Origin: Paenibacillus turpanensis
GTDB lineage: Bacteria > Bacillota > Bacilli > Paenibacillales > YIM-B00363
DNA length: 64,000 bases
Direction: 5' to 3'
Assembly: GCF_011421635.1 (NCBI RefSeq)
Contig: NZ_WTLI01000002.1
Location: 248,347-312,346 of the forward strand
Each line of letters starts with the position of its first letter. Positions within the stretch are counted from its first letter, which is position 1. The translations under genes were made by a program, and so were the position numbers. A model generated the notes under the pieces. The model was not told where the DNA came from. It did no database searches and saw only the letters and a program-made list of their open reading frames with translations. Positions 29,576 through 40,150 of this stretch are shown in pieces.

Positions 29576-30238
29576 TCATAGACTGGGTTTCATTACTTTT
29601 TCAGTTTGTTCCGCTGCAAACGAGCTAAACGTCGAAAGCACGCTGTTGTATTCCGCGAGATCACTAATCCGTATTCCTTCCTGCAGCTGTCGTACCATTT
29701 CCTTTGGCAAACTGCTTTCCAAATGCTCGATATTCAGTTGAAAAAAGGTTCGCACCGCGTGGTCCTCTTGAGGCGGTCCGTCAAACAGAGTCAAGTTTCC
29801 GTCGCGGTCTACCCCAATATAGGCCGCTTCCTTGCAGCGAGGCGATAAATCTTCGATGCGTTCTTTAAACACGAATGTGTTTTCATCGACTAGAACGCCT
29901 TCCCAGCCCGGATTTTGCTCATACAACGCCATAATTTGGCTCGGCTGCTTGCTTCCCAGCTGAATCGTTTCTTCGCCGCACACATACAGCCTTCGCAGGG
30001 TTACGTCCACCGGCCCCTGCTGCTTGCGGAGAGCAGCCATCCAGTCTTCCTCCTTCGGGTCAACCGATGGGGTGTTTATATGCTGCATCACCATTCGGGC
30101 GGCCTGTTCCTCATTCATTAAGGAGGAGTAGCCCCAGCTGCCTATAGCAAAAACGATCGCCCATAGAGCGAGACCAAACCACTTTCGTTTTGCCCGCAGA
30201 CGCTTTCGTATTTGCCTCCATAGATCAAATATAATCAT
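29576..30238 (-). CDS. bofC: Intercompartmental signalling factor BofC
   Basis: 220 residues; ATG 30238 with GAGGGG 9 bases upstream. One N-terminal membrane helix (about 20-39) followed by an exported domain. The C-terminal part FKERIEDLSPRCKEAAYIGV...GNLTLFDGPP is the BofC signature. In B. subtilis BofC is a forespore protein acting in the intermembrane space that restrains SpoIVB, and thereby sigma-K activation; spoIVFA/spoIVFB of the same checkpoint are also in this window. Its SD is inside a 15-bp hairpin (30246-30303). Confidence 0.9.
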   Translation of the reverse strand: MIIFDLWRQIRKRLRAKRKWFGLALWAIVFAIGSWGYSSLMNEEQAARMVMQHINTPSVDPKEEDWMAALRKQQGPVDVTLRRLYVCGEETIQLGSKQPSQIMALYEQNPGWEGVLVDENTFVFKERIEDLSPRCKEAAYIGVDRDGNLTLFDGPPQEDHAVRTFFQLNIEHLESSLPKEMVRQLQEGIRISDLAEYNSVLSTFSSFAAEQTEKVMKPSL

Positions 30239-30245
30239 AAACCAA

Positions 30246-30303
30246 TCCCCTCTGACTGGTGTAATCTCCTAATTTAATACCTAGGTTAACCAGCCGGAGG
30301 GGA
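30246..30303 (-). promoter_or_regulatory. Hairpin enclosing the bofC ribosome-binding site
   Basis: Arms TCCCCTCTGACTGGT (30246-30260) and ACCAGCCGGAGGGGA (30289-30303) pair over 13 of 15 positions (in the minus-strand RNA one further position can form a G-U wobble). The SD GAGGGG of bofC is in the 3' arm of the minus-strand RNA. No clear T-run follows, so translation control or mRNA protection is more likely than termination. Confidence 0.6.
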
Positions 30304-30315
30304 ATTATACGTTTT

Positions 30316-31644
30316 TTATTGGTTAAGCCAAGGTCTGTTGATCATTGTACGCTTAACTTCTGTTTCACGGCGGGAAGCGGCTTTATTGCTGTACGCCGAT
30401 CTCACTCTCACAATCGTTCTTGACTTGGTTTTCTTTTTTGCACGAGCCTTTACCGGTTTCGCTTTAGCCGTGGTTTTCCCTGTATTCAATGCTGCCATTT
30501 CCGGAGCGCTGATTGCGCCGGAAGCGGTCGCTTCATCGATGGATTCTTCCTGGTCTCCGCGTACTCCCGCCTTTGTAACAGGCTCTGCCGCAGCCGGGTT
30601 TGATTGCTCCGGGAACGGCTGCGTTCCGGGAAGTCCCCAGCCATACGCGGATGGCATAGCATAAGCGTTAGGATAGCCCGGATCGCCTAGCTCCTGCGGG
30701 TAATATGGCGATGCGTACGCGGCAGTGGGCGCGCCAATTCCCGGATAGCCAGGGGAGCTAGGATAGGATGGATAAGGATTTGGCGGAAGCGGATTGGCAT
30801 AACCGTACCACGCCTGAGCATTCTCTTCCTCCATCGGATATGCATACGTACCCAGCGGATGTCCACAATCCGAGCAGGGCTCCTTTTGTTGTTGTACAGG
30901 ATAAGCCGGCGTGTACGGCGCATTCATCCACTCTTCCGGATATGGAGCCTGCGAGGAATACGGCGCATAACCCGCCGTTTCCTGCGGAACTCCTGCTCCC
31001 GGATAGGAATAAGGCATGAATAGGTTCGGATAATCGGCCATATTCGCCACAGGTACGGCTGGCATTTGGAACTGCTGAAACGGATGCTGTGCTTCCGGCT
31101 GAGCAGCGGGAGCTTCAGGAAGTGTAACATGAAGCGGCGACATAAACTGATCCGCTTTCTCTTTCGCGGCATTCGACAGTACATTGGCCGCACCTTCAAC
31201 AGCTTTCTTGACCTGCGCCGAAGGAGAAAGATTTGCCGCAGCCTCTGCCGCCTCAGATAGCACTTCTTTCACCTCTTCGACGGGAGCTGCCGGAGCTTCT
31301 TCGGCCACCGGCTGTACATTTTCGACGGCAGCGGCCTCTATAGGAGACACATTGGTTTCCGCATTTTCCGCCGCTTCCAGGGCTTGAACCGCCTCCGCTG
31401 GTACCTCGGCAGACACTTCAGCCGGTACGTCAGCAGGTGTCGCATTCTCCAGCTTTTCGGAATCGTCTGCTGCTGGAGCTGTCATGACAACCGGTGCAGA
31501 AGGAATCTTCACCTTGATGCCAGGTACTAGCTGCTCCTCATTCTCCAGCCGTGGATTGGCTGCAACAAGCTTCTCCAAATCCACATTATATTTTTCGATC
31601 AGGCTGTTCAGGGTTTCCCCTTGTTTCACCATATGAATTTTCAC
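30316..31644 (-). CDS. safA: SafA-like spore coat assembly protein with LysM domain
   Basis: 442 residues; GTG start at 31644 with AAGGAGG 10 bases upstream. N-terminal LysM domain (1-50: KIHMVKQGETLNSLIEKYNV, ending PGIKVKIPSA), then an Ala/Glu/Pro-rich acidic stretch (about 55-160), a Pro/Tyr/Gly-rich region (about 200-345) with one CSDCGH pair, and a strongly basic tail (KAKPVKARAKKKTKSR). SafA in B. subtilis binds cortex peptidoglycan by LysM and organises the inner coat; its tyrosine-rich body can be cross-linked. The neighbourhood bofC-safA fits. The body is low-complexity and will align poorly with other SafA proteins. Confidence 0.82.
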   Translation of the reverse strand: MKIHMVKQGETLNSLIEKYNVDLEKLVAANPRLENEEQLVPGIKVKIPSAPVVMTAPAADDSEKLENATPADVPAEVSAEVPAEAVQALEAAENAETNVSPIEAAAVENVQPVAEEAPAAPVEEVKEVLSEAAEAAANLSPSAQVKKAVEGAANVLSNAAKEKADQFMSPLHVTLPEAPAAQPEAQHPFQQFQMPAVPVANMADYPNLFMPYSYPGAGVPQETAGYAPYSSQAPYPEEWMNAPYTPAYPVQQQKEPCSDCGHPLGTYAYPMEEENAQAWYGYANPLPPNPYPSYPSSPGYPGIGAPTAAYASPYYPQELGDPGYPNAYAMPSAYGWGLPGTQPFPEQSNPAAAEPVTKAGVRGDQEESIDEATASGAISAPEMAALNTGKTTAKAKPVKARAKKKTKSRTIVRVRSAYSNKAASRRETEVKRTMINRPWLNQ

Positions 31645-31811
31645 TCGATCTGAACCTCCTTCTAGGTATGCAATAGCCGGCCCGCCGCCTGCTACATCCT
31701 TGGCATTACATGTTTATGCGGCATTTGGGCAGTTCACCCATATTTTTTTACAAAAACCACCCCGGACAAGCCAATTTTTGTCAGGCCACCTGAAAGAATG
31801 CTCGGTCAACA

Positions 31812-31846
31812 TAAAAATCCCCTTCACCGAGAAACGGCAAAGGGGA
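31812..31846 (-). terminator. Terminator after ilvE
   Basis: Stem TCCCCTT (31818-31824) / AAGGGGA (31840-31846) with a short inner CCG/CGG helix, then TTTTTATG on the minus strand. Ends the pheB-hom-thrC-thrB-pheA-ilvE run. The 200-odd bases from 31645 to 31811 must hold the safA promoter; no convincing sporulation-sigma match was found by eye. Confidence 0.82.
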
Positions 31847-31878
31847 CTACTGTAAAGCTTCTCTATTAAGCTGGAATC

Positions 31879-32757
31879 TTACTCGTAAACCTTTACGCCG
31901 TCTTTATCGACGATCGAGCGGAATTCTTTCAGCAAATGCGTCGTAATCGGACCGGCTTGTCCGCTGCCGATCACACGTCCATCCACTTCACGCACGGCGA
32001 TAACCTCTGCCGCTGTACCGGTAAAAAACACTTCATCCGCCACATAAACGTCATGCAGCGTAAATGGCTCTTCCTTTAGACGGTAGCCGACGCGCTCGCA
32101 AATTTCCATAATCGCTCCGCGTGTAATTCCCTCAAGAGCGCCAAGATAAGTCGGCGGCGTGTACACAATCCCATTTTTAATAATAAAAATGTTATCGCTG
32201 GAGCCTTCCGCCACATAGCCCTGGGAGTTCAGCATGATCGCTTCGCCTACTCCTGCCAGGTTTGCTTGGATTTTGACCAAAATATTATTTAAATAGTTGA
32301 GCGATTTGATTTTCGGATTGAGCGCATCCGGGATGTTACGGCGCGGAGATACCGAGATCGATTTTAACCCGTTGCGGTACGCTTCTTCCGGATAAATGGC
32401 AAGCTGCTCCACGATGATAATGACGCTTGCTTTCGGAGAACGGCGCGGATCAAGTCCCAAATCCCCCGGGCCGCGGGAAACAACGAGACGGATATAACCG
32501 TCACGAAGCTCATTACGGCGAATCGTCTCCACGAGCGCATCCTGCATCTCCTCCAACGTCAAAGGAATATCAAGCATAATCGATTTAGCGGAATCGTAAA
32601 GGCGCTTCAAATGCTCTTTACACTTGAAAATCGTTCCGTTATAAATACGAATTCCTTCAAAAATACCGTCGCCATATAGAAAGCCATGATCATAAACGGA
32701 TACCTTTGCTTCTTCCTTCGAAACAAATTGTCCGTCCAAATAAATAATTTGCGCCAT
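31879..32757 (-). CDS. ilvE: Branched-chain amino acid aminotransferase
   Basis: 292 residues from ATG 32757 with AGAGGGG upstream; the longer frame to 32808 lacks family sequence. Fold-type IV PLP enzyme interconverting Leu/Ile/Val with their keto acids. FVSKEEAKVSVYDHGFLYGD, the PLP lysine K151 in IKSLNYLNN, GYVAEGSSDNIF and the phosphate-binding loop EVFFTGTAAEV are all present. Located 43 bases after pheA in the amino-acid operon. D-amino-acid transaminase is a relative, but length and motifs favour IlvE. Confidence 0.94.
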   Translation of the reverse strand: MAQIIYLDGQFVSKEEAKVSVYDHGFLYGDGIFEGIRIYNGTIFKCKEHLKRLYDSAKSIMLDIPLTLEEMQDALVETIRRNELRDGYIRLVVSRGPGDLGLDPRRSPKASVIIIVEQLAIYPEEAYRNGLKSISVSPRRNIPDALNPKIKSLNYLNNILVKIQANLAGVGEAIMLNSQGYVAEGSSDNIFIIKNGIVYTPPTYLGALEGITRGAIMEICERVGYRLKEEPFTLHDVYVADEVFFTGTAAEVIAVREVDGRVIGSGQAGPITTHLLKEFRSIVDKDGVKVYE

Positions 32758-32800
32758 TGTCGCACCCCTCTGAATATGTTTACAGCTGCTGTCTTCGAGC

Positions 32801-33655
32801 TTACACACCGGAGCCGTATGCGGGATAGGAGCCCATCAGACGAACCTGACAGCCCAAAGCTTGAATCTCGCTAAACGCCGCTGGCAGCAGCACCTCGTCT
32901 AAAGCAGCTTCGATATCTATGTAAAAATAGTAATTGCCCAGCTTCTTCTTCGTCGGTCTGGATTCCAGCTTACTCAGGTTGATCCGCCGCCAAGCAAAGG
33001 CGGAAAGCACCTGATGCAGGGAACCCGGAACATCTTCCGGCGGAATGACAAGGATTGTCGTTTTCCATTTTACCGGCTCACGCGGCAGACCTTCTGGAAG
33101 CGGCTTGTTGCCGATCACCACAAAGCGCGTGTAATTGTTTTGATGATCCTGAACATTCGGGACAATCATGTTTAGACCGTATAGGGACGCTGCGGAAGCA
33201 ACGCCGATCGCGGCTACCTCCGGGTCGCCAAGCTCCTTTACGATCCGTGCTCCCTCAGCCGTCGAGCTGGCTGCTTCAAATTCCGCCTGCGGAATAACCT
33301 CACGCAAAAATGTTCGGCACTGGGTATAAGCTACCGAATGGCTGATCACTTTGCGAATCCGCGAGAGGGAATCTTCCTTGCCCAGGCCGAGTAAATTCAT
33401 TGAAATCGGATATTCCCATTCCGCTTGGATAGGAATATCCACCTCATGGACAAGCCAGTCCAAATGCAGGCTGACAGAGCCCTCAATGGTATTCTCTATC
33501 GGTACGACCGCATATTCTACGCGGCCGTCAAGTATTGCGCCGAAAACATCGGCGATATGCTTGCAGGCGACCGCCTCGGTATCCAGGCTGCCAAATAAAT
33601 TCCGGGAAGCCTCCTCGGAGAACGTTCCCGGGCCTAAATACGAGTAACGAATCAT
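32801..33655 (-). CDS. pheA: Prephenate dehydratase
   Basis: 284 residues; ATG 33655 overlaps the thrB stop (ATGA). It converts prephenate to phenylpyruvate in phenylalanine synthesis. N-terminal YSYLGPGTFSEEASRNLF, VPIENTIEGSV, the catalytic NYTRFVVIG and a C-terminal ACT domain with the Phe-binding ESRPTK motif are present. Feedback inhibition by Phe is expected from the ACT domain. No chorismate mutase domain is fused. Confidence 0.96.
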   Translation of the reverse strand: MIRYSYLGPGTFSEEASRNLFGSLDTEAVACKHIADVFGAILDGRVEYAVVPIENTIEGSVSLHLDWLVHEVDIPIQAEWEYPISMNLLGLGKEDSLSRIRKVISHSVAYTQCRTFLREVIPQAEFEAASSTAEGARIVKELGDPEVAAIGVASAASLYGLNMIVPNVQDHQNNYTRFVVIGNKPLPEGLPREPVKWKTTILVIPPEDVPGSLHQVLSAFAWRRINLSKLESRPTKKKLGNYYFYIDIEAALDEVLLPAAFSEIQALGCQVRLMGSYPAYGSGV

Positions 33656-34644
33656 TGCTTGGCGCCCCCCTCGCTCACTCCGGACAGGGGCTGCTTACCC
33701 GGCAAGGACGTAACTGTTACCCCTTCCCGACACGGCTTGAGCAGCATCTTCTCGCATGCAATTCCTTGCGCATCCATGGTGCCGAGCAAAAATTGCTCAA
33801 GGCGCTGCAGCTGCTCTTCCCCCTTCGAATGATCGATAAGGGTCAAAACCGTTGGTCCCGCACCGCTTAACGCCGAGCCGATGGCGCCGTTCGCAACGGC
33901 ACCCTCCAGCACCTCCGTCAACCCCGGAACTAAGGAGGCGCGGAACGGCTCATGAATACGATCCTTCATCGCGCCTGCGACACGGTCCAGGCGGCCGGAA
34001 GCAAGCGCGGCAACGAGCAGCGACGCATGGCCGACATTAAAGACGGCGTCCGGCAGCGACAGCGTGCGCGGCAGAACCTCGCGCGCTTTCTCCGTTGCCA
34101 GCTCAAACTGAGGAACGATGACCAGCGCTCCGAGAGCCTCAGGCGGCTCGATCCGGATTAGCTCTGCGCGTTCCCCGTTAACCGCCGCAACGACGATGCC
34201 GCCGAATACGGCCGCCCCGACATTGTCGGGATGCTTTTCTAAAGCAGCCGCCATCTGGAACAAATCGTCATCGCTAAGCGGACTGCCGATCAGTGCATTG
34301 GCGGCCGCCATTCCGCCAACGATGGCCGCTGCGCTGCTCCCGAGCCCTCTCGTCAGCGGGATGTCGCTGCGAATAGAAATATCCAGCTCCGGCACCGATA
34401 CGCCGGCACGCGCAAACACCTGCTGTGCCACTTTATAAATTAAGTTCGATTTATCCGTCGGAATCCCTTCGAGCTGATCGCCCACGAGCGTGATGCGCGT
34501 CGTTTCCGCCGCTTCCATCTCCACCCACGCATACAGCTCTAACGCCATCCCCAGCGCGTCAAATCCGGGACCCAGGTTTGCGGTGCTGGCCGGCACCTTA
34601 GCGCAAACCCGCAGCCCCGGCTTGACCGCGCTGACGGCCGTCAT
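33652..34644 (-). CDS. thrB: Homoserine kinase
   Basis: 330 residues; ATG 34644 overlaps the thrC stop (ATGA). GHMP-family kinase that phosphorylates homoserine. N-terminal [20 protein letters not shown] and the ATP loop [16 protein letters not shown], then the C-terminal [13 protein letters not shown] motif. The tail from about 300 is a short lineage-specific extension. Confidence 0.96.
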   Translation of the reverse strand: MTAVSAVKPGLRVCAKVPASTANLGPGFDALGMALELYAWVEMEAAETTRITLVGDQLEGIPTDKSNLIYKVAQQVFARAGVSVPELDISIRSDIPLTRGLGSSAAAIVGGMAAANALIGSPLSDDDLFQMAAALEKHPDNVGAAVFGGIVVAAVNGERAELIRIEPPEALGALVIVPQFELATEKAREVLPRTLSLPDAVFNVGHASLLVAALASGRLDRVAGAMKDRIHEPFRASLVPGLTEVLEGAVANGAIGSALSGAGPTVLTLIDHSKGEEQLQRLEQFLLGTMDAQGIACEKMLLKPCREGVTVTSLPGKQPLSGVSEGGAKQ

Positions 34645-35714
34645 CGGGAAGCCGCTCCTTCCAGCTGGCTGATCGCATCCATAACGGCTTGTTCGTTATC
34701 CTTTACAACCACCGGTTCGGCCTGAACGCTCTTAATCGCGATATTAGGATCCTTTAAGCCATGCCCTGTCAACACGCAAACGACAGACTGGCCGCGGCTG
34801 AAATACCCTTCTTTATGAAGCTTCAGCACACCCGCCAAGGAAGCCGCAGATGCCGGCTCGGCAAAAATCCCCTCACGCGATGCCATCAGGCGGTACGCTT
34901 CTACAATTTCATCGTCCGTTACACTATCCACACGGCCTTGCGATTCCTGATATGCGGCAACCGCCGTTTTCCAAGAAGCCGGGTTACCGATACGAATCGC
35001 CGTCGCCAGCGTTTGCGGATCGGCAATCGGTTCTCCGCGTACAAGCGCTGCCGAGCCTTCGGCCTGGAAGCCGAGCATCTTTGGCAGGGAAGCGGATTTG
35101 CCCGCCGCCTTATATTCGTTGAAGCCTTTCCAGTACGCCGAAATATTGCCCGCATTGCCGACTGGAATCGCCAAATAATCCGGAGCTTTGCCGAGCTGAT
35201 CGCATACCTCGAACGCTGCTGTTTTTTGGCCTTCGATCCGGTACGGGTTGACCGAGTTCACAAGTGTGATCGGATGCTTCGCCGTAATATCTCGAACAAT
35301 TTCAAGCGCGCGGTCAAAATTGCCCTCAATGGCAATGACCTTCGCCCCGTAAATAATCGCCTGCGCCAGCTTTCCGAGCGCAATATTGCCGTTCGGAATG
35401 AGCACGATGCAGGAAAGCCCACCGCGTGCCGCATAGGCCGCCGCTGCCGCCGACGTATTGCCTGTCGATGCGCACATGATCGTGCGGCTTCCTTCCTCCA
35501 TTGCTTTGGCCACCGCCATAACCATGCCGCGGTCCTTGAAGGATCCGGTCGGGTTCAATCCTTCATATTTGAAGTACAAATCCAAGCCCAGCTGTTCCGA
35601 AAGATTTTCCGCCCGCACAAGCGGCGTATTGCCTTCTTGGAGCGTAAGCAATGGCGTATTTTCATTCACCGGCAAAAAAGACTTATATGTTTGCAGCAAT
35701 CCCTGATATCTCAT
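34641..35714 (-). CDS. thrC: Threonine synthase
   Basis: 357 residues from ATG 35714 with GTGAGG at 9 bases; a GTG at 35729 would overlap hom's stop and is less likely. PLP enzyme converting O-phosphohomoserine to threonine. PLP lysine K60 in [11 protein letters not shown], substrate loop [19 protein letters not shown], glycine-rich [15 protein letters not shown]. Compact class-1 type of Gram-positives. Confidence 0.96.
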   Translation of the reverse strand: MRYQGLLQTYKSFLPVNENTPLLTLQEGNTPLVRAENLSEQLGLDLYFKYEGLNPTGSFKDRGMVMAVAKAMEEGSRTIMCASTGNTSAAAAAYAARGGLSCIVLIPNGNIALGKLAQAIIYGAKVIAIEGNFDRALEIVRDITAKHPITLVNSVNPYRIEGQKTAAFEVCDQLGKAPDYLAIPVGNAGNISAYWKGFNEYKAAGKSASLPKMLGFQAEGSAALVRGEPIADPQTLATAIRIGNPASWKTAVAAYQESQGRVDSVTDDEIVEAYRLMASREGIFAEPASAASLAGVLKLHKEGYFSRGQSVVCVLTGHGLKDPNIAIKSVQAEPVVVKDNEQAVMDAISQLEGAASR

Positions 35715-35725
35715 TATGTGTTTCC

Positions 35726-37015
35726 TCACCCTTCTACGCGATATACGCTTTTTATTTCATTCACAACATCTTTCATCGTAGACAAATCCTTCATTACTTC
35801 AGCCATCGCCGATTTTACAGCGTCATGCGTTATGATGATGATTTCCGCACTCGGATTATCCGGATTCGGCTGCTGCAGCACAGATTCGAGGCTTACTTCA
35901 TGCTTTGCAAAGGTTTGGGTAATTTGGGCAAGCACACCCGCCTTGTCTTCAACATGCAGCAGCAGGAAATACTTGGAGATGATCCGCTCATCGGACATCA
36001 GCTGCTTTTCCTTGTAAGGAAGGAAAACATATCGGCCGTTAACGCCAAACTGCAAATTTTTGCCGACTTCCACCAAGTCCGCCACGATCGAAGTCGCTGT
36101 GGGCAGCTCGCCCGCTCCCGGACCATAGAACATCGTTTCCCCTACCGCTTCCCCGTATACATAAACGGCGTTAAACACTCCGTTAACCGATGCAAGCGGA
36201 TGCGATTGCTTCACCATCGTCGGCTGAACCGAGATCGAAATGCCGCCATCCTGACATTCCGCAATGCCGAGCAGCTTCACCTCATAGCCAAGCCGCTTTC
36301 CATACAAAATATCTTCCTTGGTAACCTTGGAAATTCCGCGTACATCAACTTCATCCAGATCGACCTGCATCCGGAAGCCCAGCGTCCCCAAAATCGCCAT
36401 TTTACGGGCCGCGTCCAAGCCTTCCACATCCGAGGTCGGGTCTGCTTCCGCATATCCGAGCGCCTGCGCTTCCTTCAATACCTCGGAATATTCAGCGCCT
36501 TCCTTGCTCATCTTCGTTAAAATATAGTTCGTCGTTCCGTTCACAATCCCCATCATCTTCGTAATGCGGTCGGATGCCAGCCCCTCCGCCAAAGCACGGA
36601 TAATCGGAATTCCACCAGCAACGCTCGCTTCATAAAGCACGTCGCAGTTGTTTTCCGCCGCTTTGTGCAAAATTTCTCCGCCGTGAAGCGCCATCAAGTC
36701 TTTATTGGCTGTGACCACTTGTTTGCCTTGCTCGAGCGCAGCCATAATGCATTCTTTCGCAAGACCTACGCCGCCCATGACCTCGACTATAACATCGATC
36801 GATTCGTCATTAACAATACTCCATGGGTCATCGGTCAGCTTCTGTGGACTGACCCCTATATTCCGAGCCTTATTCAAATCTCTTACCAAAACCTTTTCAA
36901 TGACAACAGGCGCTCCAATGCGGCGCTGCAAATCGTCCTGATGATTCTCTACAATTCGTACGACGCCGCTTCCTACCGTTCCTAAGCCTAACAAACCAAC
37001 TTTAATCGGTTTCAT
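35726..37015 (-). CDS. hom: Homoserine dehydrogenase
   Basis: 429 residues; ATG 37015 after GGAGAGAAGTATAG. It reduces aspartate semialdehyde to homoserine. NAD(P)-binding [16 protein letters not shown] (8-23), the catalytic region [14 protein letters not shown] and [20 protein letters not shown], and a C-terminal ACT domain ([20 protein letters not shown]) for threonine feedback. Directly downstream of pheB with 25 bases between. In B. subtilis hom-thrC-thrB are elsewhere; here they are placed between pheB and pheA. Confidence 0.97.
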   Translation of the reverse strand: MKPIKVGLLGLGTVGSGVVRIVENHQDDLQRRIGAPVVIEKVLVRDLNKARNIGVSPQKLTDDPWSIVNDESIDVIVEVMGGVGLAKECIMAALEQGKQVVTANKDLMALHGGEILHKAAENNCDVLYEASVAGGIPIIRALAEGLASDRITKMMGIVNGTTNYILTKMSKEGAEYSEVLKEAQALGYAEADPTSDVEGLDAARKMAILGTLGFRMQVDLDEVDVRGISKVTKEDILYGKRLGYEVKLLGIAECQDGGISISVQPTMVKQSHPLASVNGVFNAVYVYGEAVGETMFYGPGAGELPTATSIVADLVEVGKNLQFGVNGRYVFLPYKEKQLMSDERIISKYFLLLHVEDKAGVLAQITQTFAKHEVSLESVLQQPNPDNPSAEIIIITHDAVKSAMAEVMKDLSTMKDVVNEIKSVYRVEG

Positions 37016-37040
37016 CTATACTTCTCTCCCTCCATATCAT

Positions 37041-37484
37041 CTATCCTTGTCCGATAATTGCTGCCCTTCTGACCCCTTCAACGCCACGAACGGCATCAAT
37101 TAAGCCGGCGAGCGGCGAGGCCATGGCCGAGGTTTCCACCGAAATGACCACATTCGCCATTCCTTGAAGCGGTATGGTCTGATTAATGGTAAGCACGTTC
37201 GCCTCGTGCTTTGCAATTAGTGAAAGCACCTTGGACAAAATACCTGAACGGTGCTCTAAATCCATGGAAATCGTCGCTAATCTTTCCTTATCTAGCTTGG
37301 TTAAAGGGAAGACCCCGTCCCTATATTTATAAAATGCGCTGCGGCTCAATCCGACCCGCTCTACTGCTTCGTGAATCGTATCCACTTCCCCGCGGGCAAG
37401 CAGTTCCTTGGCATCCAAGGTCTTCACCAAAGCATCCGGAAGCAAGTCCTCTCGAACCAACATATAACGCTCTTTCCCCTGCAT
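37041..37484 (-). CDS. pheB: ACT-domain regulator PheB (UPF0735)
   Basis: 147 residues from ATG 37484 with GGAGAGG at 10 bases. An N-terminal helical region with a helix-turn-helix look (IHEAVERVGLSRSAFYKYRD, about 38-57) precedes an ACT domain (HRSGILSKVLSLIAKHEANV). It is the first gene of the threonine/phenylalanine run, read from a good sigma-A promoter at 37531-37559. Its biochemical role is not established; an amino-acid-sensing regulator is plausible. Confidence 0.9.
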   Translation of the reverse strand: MQGKERYMLVREDLLPDALVKTLDAKELLARGEVDTIHEAVERVGLSRSAFYKYRDGVFPLTKLDKERLATISMDLEHRSGILSKVLSLIAKHEANVLTINQTIPLQGMANVVISVETSAMASPLAGLIDAVRGVEGVRRAAIIGQG

Positions 37485-37530
37485 CGAATTGCGTCCTCTC
37501 CAAAGAGACTTTTGTACGTGTATGATAGAC

Positions 37531-37559
37531 ATTATAATGAAAATATGGTCTCACCGCAA
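37531..37559 (-). promoter_or_regulatory. Sigma-A-type promoter of the pheB-hom-thrC-thrB-pheA-ilvE run
   Basis: Minus-strand -35 TTGCGG (37554-37559), 17-base spacer, -10 TATAAT (37531-37536). Confidence 0.85.
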
Positions 37560-37569
37560 TAGGCGGCCT

Positions 37570-37607
37570 AAAAAAATCCGATGCTTCGATTATATCGAAA
37601 CATCGGA
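37570..37607 (-). terminator. Terminator after the TrpD-like gene
   Basis: Stem TCCGATG (37577-37583) / CATCGGA (37601-37607) with a second inner stem TTCGAT / ATCGAA, then seven Ts on the minus strand. Confidence 0.88.
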
Positions 37608-37625
37608 GGTTTTGTCACAGGTGCC

Positions 37626-38639
37626 TCACCTGCTTGAAGACAAGTCGAGCCACCTGCGGAATGATTTCGCCGCCGACTTCCGTTGAAGCAGCGACTTGGC
37701 CAGCATAAAGCCTTCCTCGAAGGAGTTTACCCGCTCAAACCAATACAAACGCAGCCCGGCATTAAAAATGAGATAATTCCGCAATTGTATAAGCTCCCCG
37801 TCTTCTTCCCCCTGTAAAATACGTTCAAGACTCGGCATTAGGGACTGATCCGTCAAAGCCAAAGGCTGTTTCTTGCCAAAGCCGAACAAATCCGGGTCAA
37901 TATAGGTTGTCTCGTCACCGTACACAGTCACTTTACGGATTTGAGTGATCCGATCCAGCGGCAGCACCTCGGTCCCGCCCAGCCCATTCACCAAATAGCC
38001 GCTTTCAAAGCCTGCCGAAGTAAGCAGCGGCTGCAGCCGCAGTGTCTCATTGGCGTCCTCCACACCGATAAGCGCATGCTGTGAAGAAAATGGATTCAGC
38101 ATTTTCTCGACTGTGTTTAACAGCGTTGCGATCCCCAGCTCCCCTCGAATCGCCCGAAGATGCTGGAGCGGAGGACAGTATGTTTCGATATCGATATATA
38201 CCATGCGAGTATCCTTGAGCATTCGTTCCCAGACTCCGGCGCATTCTTTGCCGGAAGCGCCCACTGCGCCGCTTCCCTTTAGTTGTCCGCCGGAAGGCCT
38301 TTGTTCCGTACCGGTTACTACGTAGGACATGCCGACGCTTGCGGTCATCATACAAATCGCCAGGGTTAAAGGAAAGTAAGTTCCGCTCTCCGCACTTCCG
38401 GCAATACAAATCGTCGTTGGGGAGCGTTTAACACTAATCGAATAGCCGCGAAACACCTCAAGAAATGCGGCAACACTTTCCGGGGATTCACCCTTCATTC
38501 TTTCTGCAATCAAAAAGGCTGCTGCCTGAATATCCGAGCTTTCGCCCGAAGCAATCGAAGCCGCCGCCTCTGAAGCTTCTGCATAAGTCAGCGGGTTATC
38601 TCTTCCCTTATTAAGGATTTCCTTTAGCCAACGCAGCAT
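37626..38639 (-). CDS. TrpD-like (anthranilate phosphoribosyltransferase-fold) protein
   Basis: 337 residues from ATG 38639 with GAGGAGGTGCGGTA in front. Helical N-terminal domain (LKEILNKGRDNPLTYAEASE, QAAAFLIAERMKGES) of the nucleoside phosphorylase/TrpD type, followed by the glycosyltransferase-family-3 alpha/beta domain (CIAGSAESGTYFPLT at about 79-93). The normal TrpD signature GTGGD is not present; here the equivalent reads GSAESG, so anthranilate activity is doubtful and the true substrate is unknown. It is not next to other trp genes. It is transcribed alone between obg and pheB, with its own palindrome-bearing promoter region and terminator. Confidence 0.82.
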   Translation of the reverse strand: MLRWLKEILNKGRDNPLTYAEASEAAASIASGESSDIQAAAFLIAERMKGESPESVAAFLEVFRGYSISVKRSPTTICIAGSAESGTYFPLTLAICMMTASVGMSYVVTGTEQRPSGGQLKGSGAVGASGKECAGVWERMLKDTRMVYIDIETYCPPLQHLRAIRGELGIATLLNTVEKMLNPFSSQHALIGVEDANETLRLQPLLTSAGFESGYLVNGLGGTEVLPLDRITQIRKVTVYGDETTYIDPDLFGFGKKQPLALTDQSLMPSLERILQGEEDGELIQLRNYLIFNAGLRLYWFERVNSFEEGFMLAKSLLQRKSAAKSFRRWLDLSSSR

Positions 38640-38672
38640 TACCGCACCTCCTCTCTGTACCCTTGTGAAATT

Positions 38673-38693
38673 AATGTTATATAATATAACATT
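38673..38693. promoter_or_regulatory. 21-bp palindrome upstream of the TrpD-like gene, candidate operator
   Basis: Perfect palindrome with one central base: AATGTTATAT-A-ATATAACATT. It lies 33 bases ahead of the ATG at 38639, in the only region that can hold that gene's promoter. Such AT-rich dyads are typical of dimeric repressor sites. Confidence 0.65.
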
Positions 38694-38737
38694 ATATTCT
38701 ATATTCAACGTTTATTCAAAAAGAACCCTATAAAAAC

Positions 38738-38771
38738 ACGAAAAAACCTTACACCAAAATGATGTAAGGTT
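38738..38771 (-). terminator. Terminator after obg
   Basis: 9-bp perfect stem AACCTTACA (38745-38753) / TGTAAGGTT (38763-38771), followed by TTTT on the minus strand. Confidence 0.85.
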
Positions 38772-38803
38772 CAAAATCACTGCATTGTTGTTATATTATC
38801 TCT

Positions 38804-40117
<1,314 letters not shown>

Positions 40118-40150
40118 TTATGTATCAAGCAAAAATAGCAAGCCATTCTT

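Noticed and set aside
31645-31811. Sigma-E or sigma-K promoter upstream of safA
   Set aside because: A CATAAACA-like -10 can be found, but no matching -35 at the right distance was convincing by eye.
34761-36017. 418-residue plus-strand ORF opposite thrC and hom
   Set aside because: Antisense shadow rich in Arg, His and Cys, not protein-like.
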